From NCBI GenBank assembly GCA_946482285.1, contig CAMLQK010000001.1, positions 620,001 through 684,000 of the forward strand: a DNA stretch of 64,000 nucleotides, read 5' to 3'. The position numbers and the translations under genes were made by a program. Positions 26,744-35,500 of the stretch are shown piece by piece. Positions within the stretch are counted from its first letter, which is position 1; the number at the start of each line of letters is the position of its first letter. The notes beneath the pieces were generated by a model that was not told the origin of the DNA, did not search any database, and was given only the letters and a program-made list of their open reading frames with translations. Source of the DNA: an uncultured Candidatus Saccharibacteria bacterium (GTDB lineage: Bacteria > Patescibacteria > Saccharimonadia > Saccharimonadales > UBA4665).

Positions 26744-27520
26744 TTAGCCCTTGCGGTTTTTGAACAGGCGGTGGGCGCTTGCACCAGCAAGGGTCACACC
26801 ACTTACCAAACCGATCACACTTGCAGGACCAGTTTTTGGAAGCTCGGTAGGAGCTGGGGCTTCAGGGGTTGTAGTGACGGTAGTTACCGGTGTTTCCGGG
26901 GTTTTTGGCGCCTCAGGCTTTTCAGGGGTCTTAGGTGTTTCTGGCTTAACAGGTGTTGCCTTAACGGCGTTGGCACAGTCAACCATAACAGCAAAGTCCA
27001 TCTGGCCGTTCTGCATATGTACGATTACCTTGGCAGAACTGTTTTCAAAAGAAGTAGTAGTTTTACGGGCATATACGTTACCGGTAACGTGGGTAAAGCC
27101 AGCACCGTTTGTAAAACGAGCGCTAACCCAGGCGTTTGTAGCTACAACTTTGCCGTCTACGACGATGCGGCCATCTTTGTATAGAGTACCAACCGCAGTG
27201 TTGGCAGCGTTCATGCCAGCAACATCAGCTTCGGATGCACCAGCCCAAGCCATAACGGCTTTAATGTCGGTGTAATCCTTTTTAACAGTAGGTGATGCGG
27301 CATGGCCTGACTTGTTTGCAGTGTAGTAGTTCTTGAAAGAGCTTAGGTAGCTTGCTTCGTTATTGCCAGTAAGGCCACAATAAGCTATGTTTACCTTGTC
27401 ACAACTAGCAGCGTATGCATTATTAGTGCCGATTACGCCAGCAGTTGATGCGCCCATAACACCTACAAAGAGGCTGGTCGCGAGTACGTATTTACCTTTA
27501 GTAAGTAATGTCTTAATCAT
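26744..27520 (-). CDS. LPKTG-anchored surface protein
   Basis: A 258-residue secreted protein. A signal peptide (residues 1-37, ending AYA) precedes a globular domain of about 150 residues (CDKVNIAYCGLTGN, SGHAASPTVKKDYTDIKAV, TTSFENSSAKVIVHM, FAVMVDCANAVKATP) shared almost residue for residue in pattern with the protein at 56435-57859. A Pro/Glu/Thr-rich wall-spanning stretch follows, then the sorting signal LPKTG at 227-231, a hydrophobic helix and the tail RLFKNRKG. A sortase should anchor it to peptidoglycan; none is in the window. GGAAGG is ten bases before the ATG. The globular domain is not one I recognise. Confidence 0.88.
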   Translation of the reverse strand: MIKTLLTKGKYVLATSLFVGVMGASTAGVIGTNNAYAASCDKVNIAYCGLTGNNEASYLSSFKNYYTANKSGHAASPTVKKDYTDIKAVMAWAGASEADVAGMNAANTAVGTLYKDGRIVVDGKVVATNAWVSARFTNGAGFTHVTGNVYARKTTTSFENSSAKVIVHMQNGQMDFAVMVDCANAVKATPVKPETPKTPEKPEAPKTPETPVTTVTTTPEAPAPTELPKTGPASVIGLVSGVTLAGASAHRLFKNRKG

Positions 27521-27552
27521 AATTGGCTATCCTTCCATTAATGATGAGTATC

Positions 27553-27581
27553 ATTATATACTAATGGTTACTTATTGTCAA
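27553..27581 (-). promoter_or_regulatory. consensus promoter of the 26744 surface-protein gene
   Basis: On the minus strand TTGACA (27576-27581), a 17-base spacer, TATAAT (27553-27558), then GATACTCAT. The block TTAGTATAxAATGATACTCAT recurs at the paralogue's promoter (57897-57925). Confidence 0.85.
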
Positions 27582-27610
27582 TATGCTTACGCTTTTGCAG
27601 GGGTAAATCT

Positions 27611-27639
27611 TTGATTTATTTAATAAAAAATGATATTAT
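27611..27639 (+). promoter_or_regulatory. AT-rich promoter of the GC-rich accessory operon
   Basis: TTGATT (27611-27616), 17-base spacer, TATTAT (27634-27639). Transcription would begin near 27646, leaving a leader of about 200 bases before the lipoprotein gene. The promoter has the base composition of the surrounding genome rather than of the operon it serves. Confidence 0.6.
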
Positions 27640-27645
27640 ATCCTA

Positions 27646-27849
27646 AATTTGCCGGGAAGCAGGCCAATGCCGTTCGCTGTGAGCTTTTTATGATACGAAG
27701 GCCGACAGGGGATGATATCCTTTCTCCCTGGCTCCCGTGGCTACACGTGAGTGTTCCTTAACAGCACTATTTTGAGAGGAGGTCTTATACCACTATAAGA
27801 TCTCAGCAAACCTAAGGATTTTTCACTACTCTCCTGGAAGGGAGATGAC
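27646..27849 (+). ncRNA. long structured 5' leader, candidate regulatory RNA
   Basis: The 329-base gap 27521-27849 holds two divergent promoters and this leader. Helices visible by eye: CAGGG/CCCTG around an inner GGAT-GAT-ATCC (about 27705-27735), CGTG/CACG near 27735-27750, an eleven-pair hairpin 27779-27789/27794-27804 with loop CCAC, and a small CTCC/GGAG hairpin at about 27831-27845 that contains the SD. I could not match it to TPP, cobalamin, M-box, c-di-AMP, guanidine or other classes I know. It may control translation of the operon. Confidence 0.4.
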
Positions 27850-28290
27850 ATGCGAAAAGGCTCTGCACATCGCCGACTGCCCAGCGTGGTGGTTGCAACA
27901 GCGGTTGTGATGAGTGTCGTAACCGGCTGCGCCGATTATGGCGAGGAGACCATCGACGGTTACGTCTACTGTGTCGACAAGGACACGGGCGAGATCGTCG
28001 ATGAAGACTACTGCGACAGCAGTGGCTCGACCGTCATGACCTACTGGTTCTGGACGACCACGGATCAGCACCGTCCCGGCTACCGTGTCCCGGCCAAGTA
28101 CCACAAGTCCTTCATCAACCCCGCAGACCCCAAGGCGCGTGCCAAGGCCGGAATCCCCAAGACCGGCACGGTCCGCTCCGGACAGAAGATCAAGTCCGGC
28201 GGCTTCGGCAACGGCGCCAAGGTTACCCCCGGCAAGGGCGGCGGAGGCGGCTTCTTCGGAGGCGGCAAGAGCGGAAGTGGTGGCGGATGA
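27850..28290 (+). CDS. lipoprotein with glycine-rich C-terminus (YgiB/YjfM-like)
   Basis: A 146-residue predicted lipoprotein: basic N-terminus, hydrophobic h-region and lipobox VVTGC near residue 27. The mature part starts ADYGEETIDGYVYC and includes three further cysteines, then KSGGFGNGAK and a tail of almost pure glycine ending GSGGG. E. coli YgiB/YjfM (DUF1190) lipoproteins share this order (lipobox, Cys-containing core, a GGFG-type motif, Gly-rich end) and are also encoded next to an ATP-grasp protein; sequence identity looks low, so the match is by architecture. Stop and next start overlap as ATGA. GGAAGGGAG precedes the ATG. Codons are strongly G/C-ending, unlike flanking genes. Confidence 0.75.
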   Translation: MRKGSAHRRLPSVVVATAVVMSVVTGCADYGEETIDGYVYCVDKDTGEIVDEDYCDSSGSTVMTYWFWTTTDQHRPGYRVPAKYHKSFINPADPKARAKAGIPKTGTVRSGQKIKSGGFGNGAKVTPGKGGGGGFFGGGKSGSGGG

Positions 28291-29918
28291 GACTCGTTGC
28301 ACTGCCCGAGACGATCTCTGGTTACCCCCAGAAGATCATCGACAACGGTCTGAAGTACAACGTGACCGAACTGCCCGACGGCAGCGAGATCTCGTACTTC
28401 GACCACACGCACTACATCGAGTACACCATGGCGGAGCTCAAGGCCCTTGGCCACGCTTCGGCACGGATGTTCTGGGCGTGTGTTGCCGTTGGTGACTACA
28501 TGATCGCCAACAACTGGTTCGGCCGAATGAAAATTCCGGACTTCGCGATCCCGGCCATCGTTTCCTCGTGGAACGACGACCCACGGAATCCGAACATCTT
28601 CGGACGCTTCGACTGGGTCCACGAGCTCGATCCGAAGACCAACGAAGTCGTCGGAAACAAGCTGCTGGAGTTCAACGCCGACACGCCCACCGGCGTGCCG
28701 GAGACCATCCGGATCATGCCCGCGTGGCTGGAGGACGCGTTCCCCCAGTATGCCGGCCTTCCGGATAGCCAGTGGCCTATCGGCCAGTGGTCCGAGGAGT
28801 ACATCGACCTGATGGTCGAGGTGTGGGTTCGCAAGATCACCGAATACCGTGAGGCCACCGGCCGCGCGGTCGACCTGGTGGTCTTCGCCTGTACCAGCGA
28901 GGGCTACGACGAGAACGACCCGTCCACCACCGAAGACCTGCTCAACACGCAGGCTATGCAGGAGATCGCCGAGATGGCGTCTGCTGCACTGCAAGAGAAG
29001 GGGCTGCCCGGCTTCAGGACCGAGCTGACCTTCGTCGAGACGATTGAGGCCGTGGGAACCGTGGTGATTGACGAGCCGGACACTTCGGCCGCCAACCCCG
29101 CGGATTTCTCTGTCCTGCCGAACCACCAGACCGCTCAGCGGAACCTGGAGGTCAAGGACGGCCAGATCAGCCTCGTCAAGGAGCACAGCGGCGAGCGGAT
29201 CACGGACATCGAGGCGTTCTACCTCACCCACCCCAACCCGGAAACGGGCAAACCGGAGACCGGCGAACGGATCGAGATGATCTGGGCGCTCTACCCGTGG
29301 GAGTGGCTGTTCAACGACACGTTCGGCGTTGGTGCCATGCAGAACATGCAGCGCGCCGACGGCGTCACCTGGATCGAACCGCCCTATAAGGCGCTGTGGT
29401 CGAACAAGGCCCTCTTGGTGGCACTGTGGGAGCTCTTCGGAGACCCGACGCAGGTGTACGCCAAGATGGCCGCTGCCGGGATGGATCCGAAGGACTACCA
29501 GAAGCGGGAGCCGTCGTACGACGATCCGCGTCTGGGTGACCCGACGACCATCTGTCAGTACCTGCTGCCGGCATACTTCGCGGACGACCCGCGGGTGGCC
29601 GAGCTCAACGGTAACTACGCCATGCAGCCGCTCCTGGGCAGGGAAGGTGCAGACACCACTCTGTACATGGGCGACAAGGAACTGGCGGCCGGCGAGAAGA
29701 AGGGTTACGGCGTCGAAGGCAACGTGTGCCAAGAGCTGTGCCTGCTGCCGCTGTTCCAGCGCGAGGGCGAGAACTGCTTCGTGGTCACCGGCGTCTACAT
29801 GGCCGACGACACCGCAGCAGCCCTCATCAACCGCGGAAGCACCGATCCGGTCACTGGTGACCTGGCCCGGTGCATCCCGCACGTCATTATCGGACTCAAC
29901 GAGAACAAGGGAGTGTGA
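28287..29918 (+). CDS. glutathionylspermidine-synthase-like ATP-grasp ligase
   Basis: A 543-residue cytosolic protein of the GSP_synth ATP-grasp family (E. coli YgiC/YjfC). Recognisable elements: FGRFDWVHELDP then KLLEFNADTPTG (the YxYNADTPT-like segment) at about residues 108-138, a middle region with FACTSEGYDEN, IEMIWALYPWEWLFND, an ATP-binding part with KALLVALWELFG, LLPAYF, PLLGREGADTTLY, and a C-terminal GVYMADDTAAALINR. Family members join a terminal carboxylate to an amine at the cost of ATP; the bifunctional GspSA amidase domain is absent. The usual E. coli relatives are about 390 residues; this one has extra material in the middle. Translationally coupled to the lipoprotein gene; the DUF350 gene begins eight bases after its stop. 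Confidence 0.85.
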   Translation: MRLVALPETISGYPQKIIDNGLKYNVTELPDGSEISYFDHTHYIEYTMAELKALGHASARMFWACVAVGDYMIANNWFGRMKIPDFAIPAIVSSWNDDPRNPNIFGRFDWVHELDPKTNEVVGNKLLEFNADTPTGVPETIRIMPAWLEDAFPQYAGLPDSQWPIGQWSEEYIDLMVEVWVRKITEYREATGRAVDLVVFACTSEGYDENDPSTTEDLLNTQAMQEIAEMASAALQEKGLPGFRTELTFVETIEAVGTVVIDEPDTSAANPADFSVLPNHQTAQRNLEVKDGQISLVKEHSGERITDIEAFYLTHPNPETGKPETGERIEMIWALYPWEWLFNDTFGVGAMQNMQRADGVTWIEPPYKALWSNKALLVALWELFGDPTQVYAKMAAAGMDPKDYQKREPSYDDPRLGDPTTICQYLLPAYFADDPRVAELNGNYAMQPLLGREGADTTLYMGDKELAAGEKKGYGVEGNVCQELCLLPLFQREGENCFVVTGVYMADDTAAALINRGSTDPVTGDLARCIPHVIIGLNENKGV

Positions 29919-29925
29919 CGTAGTC

Positions 29926-30903
29926 ATGCAGACCGGAGAAATCTCGCAGTACGTGCCCGGCCTCGCCGACTTCGGTATCGGAGTGGCGAAAATCCTGGTG
30001 TTCGGCGCCTTCCTGGCCATCGCCTGGGTCGCGTTCAACTGGCTCACCAAGACCATCAAGGACGAGCGCGAGATGCTGGAGAACGGCAACACGCCGTTCA
30101 CGGTCATCCGCGCCTGCGTCCTGAACGCCCAGGCTCTGGCCATGGTGCCCCTCATGAGTACCACGACGGCCAACCAGTCCTCGCAGGACCTGATCTGGCT
30201 CGCCATCGGCGGTGTCTGGGTCATCACGACCTTCGCAGGCGCCCGGCTCTTTATCGAGCGACTGGTCGGCGGCAACACACGGGCGGACATCAACAACCTG
30301 CACAACCTGGGGCTGGCTCCGGCCATCGCCCAGAGCGGATTCTACGTGGCTGTCGGTCTGATCATCGGCAGTACGTTTGTCGGTGCTGCGCCTACCGTGT
30401 GGATCGCCGGCGGCTCGATCGCGCTCTTCAGCGGGCTCGGTCTGCTGGCACTGGTGATGCTCTACGTGATCTTCGCCAAGCGGGCGAGCCTGCACGAGCA
30501 GATCAACGAGCACGACAACGCCGCTGCCGCCATCGCCGCCGCCGCGCTGCTGGTGACCTTCGCGCTCGCCATCGCCGGCGGCATCGAGGGGGACTGGAAC
30601 GGGCTGATCCCCGGTCTGGTCGGCTTCGCCGTCGCGCTGCTGTTCGCGGTCGTCGCGCTGCTGGGGCTGTACTACGCCATCAACAAGTGGCTGGTCGGCT
30701 CGTCCATCAGCACCGGCGTGCAGCAGTACATCGCCAGCAAGAACACGTGGCAGCACGGTGCCATTACCAACCTGATCGCAACCCCGAAGACGGACGCGGA
30801 GTTGGAGGCCAAGCTGCGGGTGAGCTGCGAACTCAACAAGATGCTGCTCCGCGGCGCGTTCCTGCTGGCGGCTGCCCTCGGCATCGGTTCGATCATCCTG
30901 TGA
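29926..30903 (+). CDS. DUF350-type multi-repeat membrane protein (YjfL-like)
   Basis: A 325-residue membrane protein with about eight hydrophobic helices. Several helices begin with the DUF350 signature of a charged loop followed by a small-residue helix, for example NEHDNAAAAIAAAALLVTFALAIAGGI near residues 200-225 and ELNKMLLRGAFLLAAALGIG at the end. E. coli YjfL has one or two such units; here there appear to be three or four. DUF350 proteins recur beside GSP-synthase-like ATP-grasp genes, PspA homologues and ion channels. ATG 29926 is chosen because GGGAG lies upstream and the reading before it belongs to another frame of the ligase gene. Last gene before a GC-rich terminator. Confidence 0.8.
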   Translation: MQTGEISQYVPGLADFGIGVAKILVFGAFLAIAWVAFNWLTKTIKDEREMLENGNTPFTVIRACVLNAQALAMVPLMSTTTANQSSQDLIWLAIGGVWVITTFAGARLFIERLVGGNTRADINNLHNLGLAPAIAQSGFYVAVGLIIGSTFVGAAPTVWIAGGSIALFSGLGLLALVMLYVIFAKRASLHEQINEHDNAAAAIAAAALLVTFALAIAGGIEGDWNGLIPGLVGFAVALLFAVVALLGLYYAINKWLVGSSISTGVQQYIASKNTWQHGAITNLIATPKTDAELEAKLRVSCELNKMLLRGAFLLAAALGIGSIIL

Positions 30904-31005
30904 TCCTGCTGGCCGGCGGCTTCGCCTGGCAGTGATGTACCTGGCTCCGGCCACCTCTCAACAAACAGTGCGGTCAAGTGACGCGCTCATATGAACATGG
31001 TGAGC

Positions 31006-31060
31006 TGCCGCTCCGTCCTCAACCGACACCCTTCACGGGAGTCAACGAGACGGAGCGGCA
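31006..31060. terminator. long-loop GC-rich terminator of the DUF350 operon
   Basis: TGCCGCTCCGTC (31006-31017) and GACGGAGCGGCA (31049-31060) are perfect 12-base arms with a 31-base loop and no T-run. Same design as 49495-49552 and 50652-50703. Confidence 0.7.
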
Positions 31061-31082
31061 ATCACTACTATACAATCGCTAG

Positions 31083-31100
31083 TACTTAACACGTTAAGTA
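31083..31100. promoter_or_regulatory. 18-base palindrome TACTTAAC-AC-GTTAAGTA
   Basis: Perfect eight-base arms around AC, AT-rich, set in a GC-rich region between two terminator hairpins. Shape is that of a dimeric regulator site; it could equally mark a join between acquired segments. Confidence 0.4.
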
Positions 31101-31147
31101 ATGACGATCAGATAGTAGTGGGGTAAGTAGGCAGCGGAGCGGCTGGT

Positions 31148-31188
31148 GGAGGCTGGGCGAGTCGATTGACTCTGTGTGCCCAGCCTCC
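31148..31188 (-). terminator. GC-rich terminator of the potassium-channel gene
   Basis: GGAGGCTGGGC (31148-31158) and GCCCAGCCTCC (31178-31188), perfect 11-base arms; inside them GAGTC-gatt-GACTC forms a second, stacked stem. No T-run. It lies 25 bases past the channel's stop. Confidence 0.7.
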
Positions 31189-31213
31189 GGCCGGTGTTCC
31201 TGATGATTGGTTG

Positions 31214-31723
31214 TCAGGCGCTGGTGTTGTGGTGCGGACTGGCTTCGATGCCGAGTTGCTGCTTGATGGCTGCGAGGTCGTCCATGATCTGTTGCTGGTT
31301 GGCCATGGCTTTGCGCTGGTTCCGCAGAATGCACCGTAGCAGCTGGATGATCCGGCCGAGCGTGCTCCGATTCTCTTTTTGCTCCGCATCGGTGTACTCG
31401 TGCTCGTCCCGCAGGTAGCGGACGATGATGTTCACCTGGAGTAGCTGCAAGAACAGCCAGAAGATGCTCATGGTGGCGATGCCGAGGACCTTGCCAGGAG
31501 CGCTGCTGGGATACATGTCGCCATAGCCGACGGTGTAAGCGGTGACTGATGTCCACCAGGCTGCATTGAAGAACGTCTCGTTCTCGATCCAGCTGTACAG
31601 GACGACGATTACCACGTAGCTGAGGATGCTGTATCCCACGATCTTGGCGAGGGAGTTGACGAGGTCTGTGATGACCTGGTCGCTCTTAGTACGCAGCTTG
31701 CCGGGGTTTGCGCGCTTCAACAC
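31214..31723 (-). CDS. two-helix potassium channel
   Basis: A 169-residue channel subunit. One helix spans about residues 25-46, a pore loop carries the selectivity filter TVGYGD (residues 64-69), and the second helix runs 79-102. A charged cytoplasmic tail of about 65 residues follows, with heptad spacing (IIQLLRCILRNQRKAMANQQQIMDDLAAIKQQ) that suggests a coiled coil; there is no RCK/TrkA domain. Start is GTG 31723 with GGAG six bases before it. GC-rich like the operon it faces, with an AT-rich upstream region. Channels of this kind are recorded beside DUF350/ATP-grasp genes in other bacteria. Confidence 0.88.
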   Translation of the reverse strand: MLKRANPGKLRTKSDQVITDLVNSLAKIVGYSILSYVVIVVLYSWIENETFFNAAWWTSVTAYTVGYGDMYPSSAPGKVLGIATMSIFWLFLQLLQVNIIVRYLRDEHEYTDAEQKENRSTLGRIIQLLRCILRNQRKAMANQQQIMDDLAAIKQQLGIEASPHHNTSA

Positions 31724-31830
31724 GTGTTTCTCCGTTGCCTACTTGGTTCTTCGAGGGCGGGATTGCCCGGGAATGGGAGTATATTATCACAAATAGCAAA
31801 ATTATGATATAATTAGCTTAATACTAAGCG

Positions 31831-32451
31831 GTGAGGCAGCGCGTGCGGCGTTTTACGTTTTCAATCAACCAAAAGATAGCACTCTGGATAGTGGGGTTCG
31901 TACTGCTGTGGCGTGGCCTGACCGACCCTTTTGTAATAGAGGCTATTCTTACTTTTGGCCTGACCGGCCGCATACCTGGCACGTCTATTGTGCTCTCGCC
32001 CGATACTGTTATTCTGCTGTCTGCTGGCCTGGTTATTACGGTAGCTTGGGTAGTTTTGGCTCGCCGCAAGCGGGGTCTGGCAAACATAGCGAATGCGACG
32101 CACACTAGACCTATGGCTACAAGTCACCAGGCAGTTACGCCAAGACTATATGATTACGACACTACACCGCAATCTATTACAGCTATGCCGCCTGTGCGGC
32201 ACTACACATGGATAGGACGTATTTGTAGCCAGCTATTGCTGCAAATACGGCAATTAGCTATGGCTTTGTGGGCCTGGATGGCGCCATACTTATGGAAGTT
32301 TGACGCATGGCTCGGAGCTTGGTTCCATTATTTTCTGCGCAGAACACAACAGAAGATGCAGGCTAATGCCACGACAAGCGTGATGATCGATTTTATACGT
32401 CTCGGCAAGCGTAACCTTCAAGGCATTGCCAACCGCTACCGTCGCAATTAA
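31831..32451 (+). CDS. membrane protein of unknown function
   Basis: A 206-residue protein starting with GTG at 31831 and returning to the base composition of the main genome. Two helices at about residues 13-32 and 55-76 enclose a short loop (TGRIPGTSIVLSPDTVIL). A long polar middle and an amphipathic, aromatic C-terminal half (LWAWMAPYLWKFDAWLGAWFHYFLRR) follow, ending very basic. TATAAT is about 20 bases upstream. No family recognised. Confidence 0.55.
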   Translation: MRQRVRRFTFSINQKIALWIVGFVLLWRGLTDPFVIEAILTFGLTGRIPGTSIVLSPDTVILLSAGLVITVAWVVLARRKRGLANIANATHTRPMATSHQAVTPRLYDYDTTPQSITAMPPVRHYTWIGRICSQLLLQIRQLAMALWAWMAPYLWKFDAWLGAWFHYFLRRTQQKMQANATTSVMIDFIRLGKRNLQGIANRYRRN

Positions 32452-32529
32452 CAGCAATATCATATTTTTTTGTTGGCTCAAATACTGTACACTGGATGTC
32501 ATAATTAGCTGGACTGGCTATTGGGGTAT

Positions 32530-35500
32530 ATGAGCGAAGTGAATTCTGAATTTGCTGACATCAGCCAGGCTGATGTCTTTGAAATAGAGCAGCGTTTGGG
32601 GCTGCGTATTTTAGAGGGAGAAGACGCTTCTTTTATGGCTGACCATATTATTGAAGGCGAAGAAGAGCGCATGGACGTGCGCAAGGTACTTTTTGCAGCT
32701 GGAAGTATGGCGTTGCAGGCCGGAGCCACGGTGGCAGACATCCAAAATGACCCTGCTTTTAGGACTATCCGCTGGCTGCAATCGCAGACTAGAGTTGCCC
32801 ATAACTTAACAGCCGCTGGCTTTGGCCAGCAACCACTTGGCCTTTCGCGCCAGGACCGGCGGGAGCATTTTCAGGGACGACTAATGCATGGTATATACCA
32901 GCACACACAGACTCTGCCGGTCTCCTACATGAACGCAATACAGGAGGGTGAAGACGTCCGTACGTCCGATAACTTGCTGGTGGTTGCGCCCACCGGCACC
33001 GGTAAGACAGTTGTTGAGGCTAAACTGCTGCATGACGCTGGCATAGGCCTGCATGGTATGCGGGGACTGGTTGTGGTTCCAGACCAGGCTCTGCACCGGC
33101 AATACCGCGGTGTTACTGGTGATGATACTTTCAGGCGTTGGCTTGGGAAGGATGTCAAGATTTCAGCCTATTGGCAATATGACAAACAGCAGGGCGGCGA
33201 CATGCAAATTATTACAAAGCAGTCGTTAGAGGCGGCTGTAGAAGCGAATGTGCTTGATGCTAGTAATATTGACATGGTTGTTGTAGACGAGGGGCACATT
33301 GGTTTGGAACCGAAGCTGATGCAGCGTTTGAATGACTTTGCTCGCGTATATTATTTTACAGCGACGCCTGCCTATAGCTTGAACCGGGACTTGCGTAACT
33401 TTTTCCGGCACGTTGAAGTCGGTACGATAACTGACTGTATTTACGAAGGCATTGTGAATGACGTAGAGCTGTATACATTTCGTGCTAAAACTCGGCAGGA
33501 GGCTGAAGCACTAGCAGCCCAGCTTGCCTTTGATGATATTAAATTGGGTCGGCAGGCCGTGGTGTATTGTCAGCCGGGCGGCAGGGCAAAGCAGGCAAAG
33601 GATGTAGCCGGGCTTATAAATGATTTGCATGCCAAAGATAGTGGCGCTGACGCGCAGGATATACCACCCATTGCGCGTCGGGTAAGTGGCTATGACAACC
33701 AAAACGAGGGTGTTATCAAACAGTATGAAGGGGGCGACCTTAATGCGATTACCACTGTTGGGATGATGGGCCAGGGCTATAACGGCAATATTAACACGGC
33801 AATTATTTTGGGCCCTAAAACCTCAACACTACAATTGGTGCAGCGGATTGGCCGTGCCCTGCGGCCAAACGACCAGTTCCGCACTCGGCTTATAGAGATC
33901 CTATATGGCAATAAGGATACGATAACTATTTGGAATGCACTAGGGCTGGATGAAATTGAACAGGGGCGTATTCTGTCGGTCCGGGATAGCGGGGAACTTG
34001 AGATTGGCATCGACAAAACCGAACGGAACGAAGAGCCTTTGATTTCGCGTATGTCCCAAGATATGCACGAGGCGTTAGCCCCGAACCAACCAGTTAGCAA
34101 AATAGAGATGAGCAAAAGTGCTTATGAAGCAATGGTGGCTATAGAAGAAGGGTTTGTTTCTGCTGCGGGCTTGGCACAAGAAGGTGGGGTTGCGGTTGGC
34201 AGGGTCCACGCTGTATTAGATAAAGAGGGCTTTCACTATGTGGGCGTATGGACGCCGGACGAAGAGGGTACCAATAAGTATGAGCGCTGGTATGAGCCAT
34301 CAGCTGTTGCTTATCTAGCGGAGAATCCCATACCCAGTGATTTCCGCGACGGGGAACAAACCATATATGGCATTATGGAAGCGAACGATGTTAGTAAAGA
34401 TACTGTTGAACTTGTTATTAAGAAATTAGGCATTGTCCCAGTAGAACGCATAGGCAGGAACAATAAGAGGTCGAGCTATTATACCCCAGAAGACGTTCAA
34501 AGGATTGGTGAAAGTATAAAAGCCGTGCCGTTGGCCGATGAATCTGACGTAACGGTGGGCACACTAAAGGTGGAGCTAGGCGAGAAGTTTATCTTGCGTT
34601 GCTTTAATGATCCGGAGCAGTTCGGGGCGCCTACATACAAGCGGCGTTTTCCGGGGCATGGCTTTAAGGGTTTTGATTATCATTTGACGCTGGCAGAGGC
34701 CACTGCTATCCGCAAAGCTTTTGCAGAAGCTCAGGCTACTGATGCGGACATATCATTTTTGGAAATAGCGGCGCTGGCAGGTGTAGTGAGCGCTGTTATA
34801 GACAAAGGTGTAACGGACGAGGAAAGGAAGCAGGTGACCCTTAAGCGCGCGACGCCAACTTCACGGCATGGGTACCATTTGCCACGGGAGGTAGGCTTAA
34901 AGGTTGCAGAGCGGTATATGATACGACCGTTGCCAGCACACCTCGTACCACTAAAGGTGGCATTTGTGCGGGTGCCAATTTCAGACTATCTGATACGTAA
35001 GGCTGCCAAGGCGGAGATACAGAAGCCTGATTCTGGCATCGAAGTCATTAACCTTGGCGGTACGAACGTACCAAGCACTTGTGTGCCGTGGGCGTTTTTG
35101 CAGAAGCTCGAGCAACAGTACGGTTTGAAAGAAGAAGCCGAGGCAATTGATTATGCGCGCGTGGCACCTAACGCGAATGTCACGTTTGAACAGTGGAGGT
35201 ATAGTACGTATATCCAGGGAAAATATATAGATACTGCCAAGCTTTCAATGCCACCCGCCAAGCAATGGCAGCGTGACATTGATGTTGCCCGAGCGCTGCG
35301 TTGCACGCAGGAGGCCCTGAGAGTATTGGCGGTGCTTGCAGGTGTGACCGAAGAGCATATCGCAGCAGAAGGAACGCTTTTCCATGCTGAATTCATTCGC
35401 CGCTTGGAAGTTGTGCGCAACCGGCAATATGTCAGGCACGAGGACTGGCGTAGTTTGAACCGGGCATTTGCAGGCAGCGAGTTTTCCTCGGAAGAAGTAA

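Larger units (their letters stand above)
30904..31213. other. 310-base gap between convergent GC-rich genes
   Basis: Holds two strong inverted repeats (31006-31060 and 31148-31188), an 18-base palindrome at 31083-31100, and a TATACAAT-like box near 31070. No credible gene: the small open frames here are antisense or out-of-frame products of high GC. Confidence 0.7.

Noticed and set aside
28080..30326. A 748-codon open frame on the minus strand opposite the ATP-grasp operon
   Set aside because: Antisense shadow created by G/C-rich third positions of the plus-strand genes; its product is low-complexity Val/Leu/Arg/Asp with no family match, while the plus-strand frames have clear domains.
29896..30954. 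A 352-codon minus-strand frame opposite the DUF350 gene
   Set aside because: Same cause; very hydrophilic, repetitive composition and no start context.
27640..31830. The GC-rich block as a pure assembly chimera
   Set aside because: Both GC-rich patches have AT-rich recipient-style promoters directly joined to them, and the composition changes exactly at gene boundaries; not excluded without reads, so it is kept as a refutation test.
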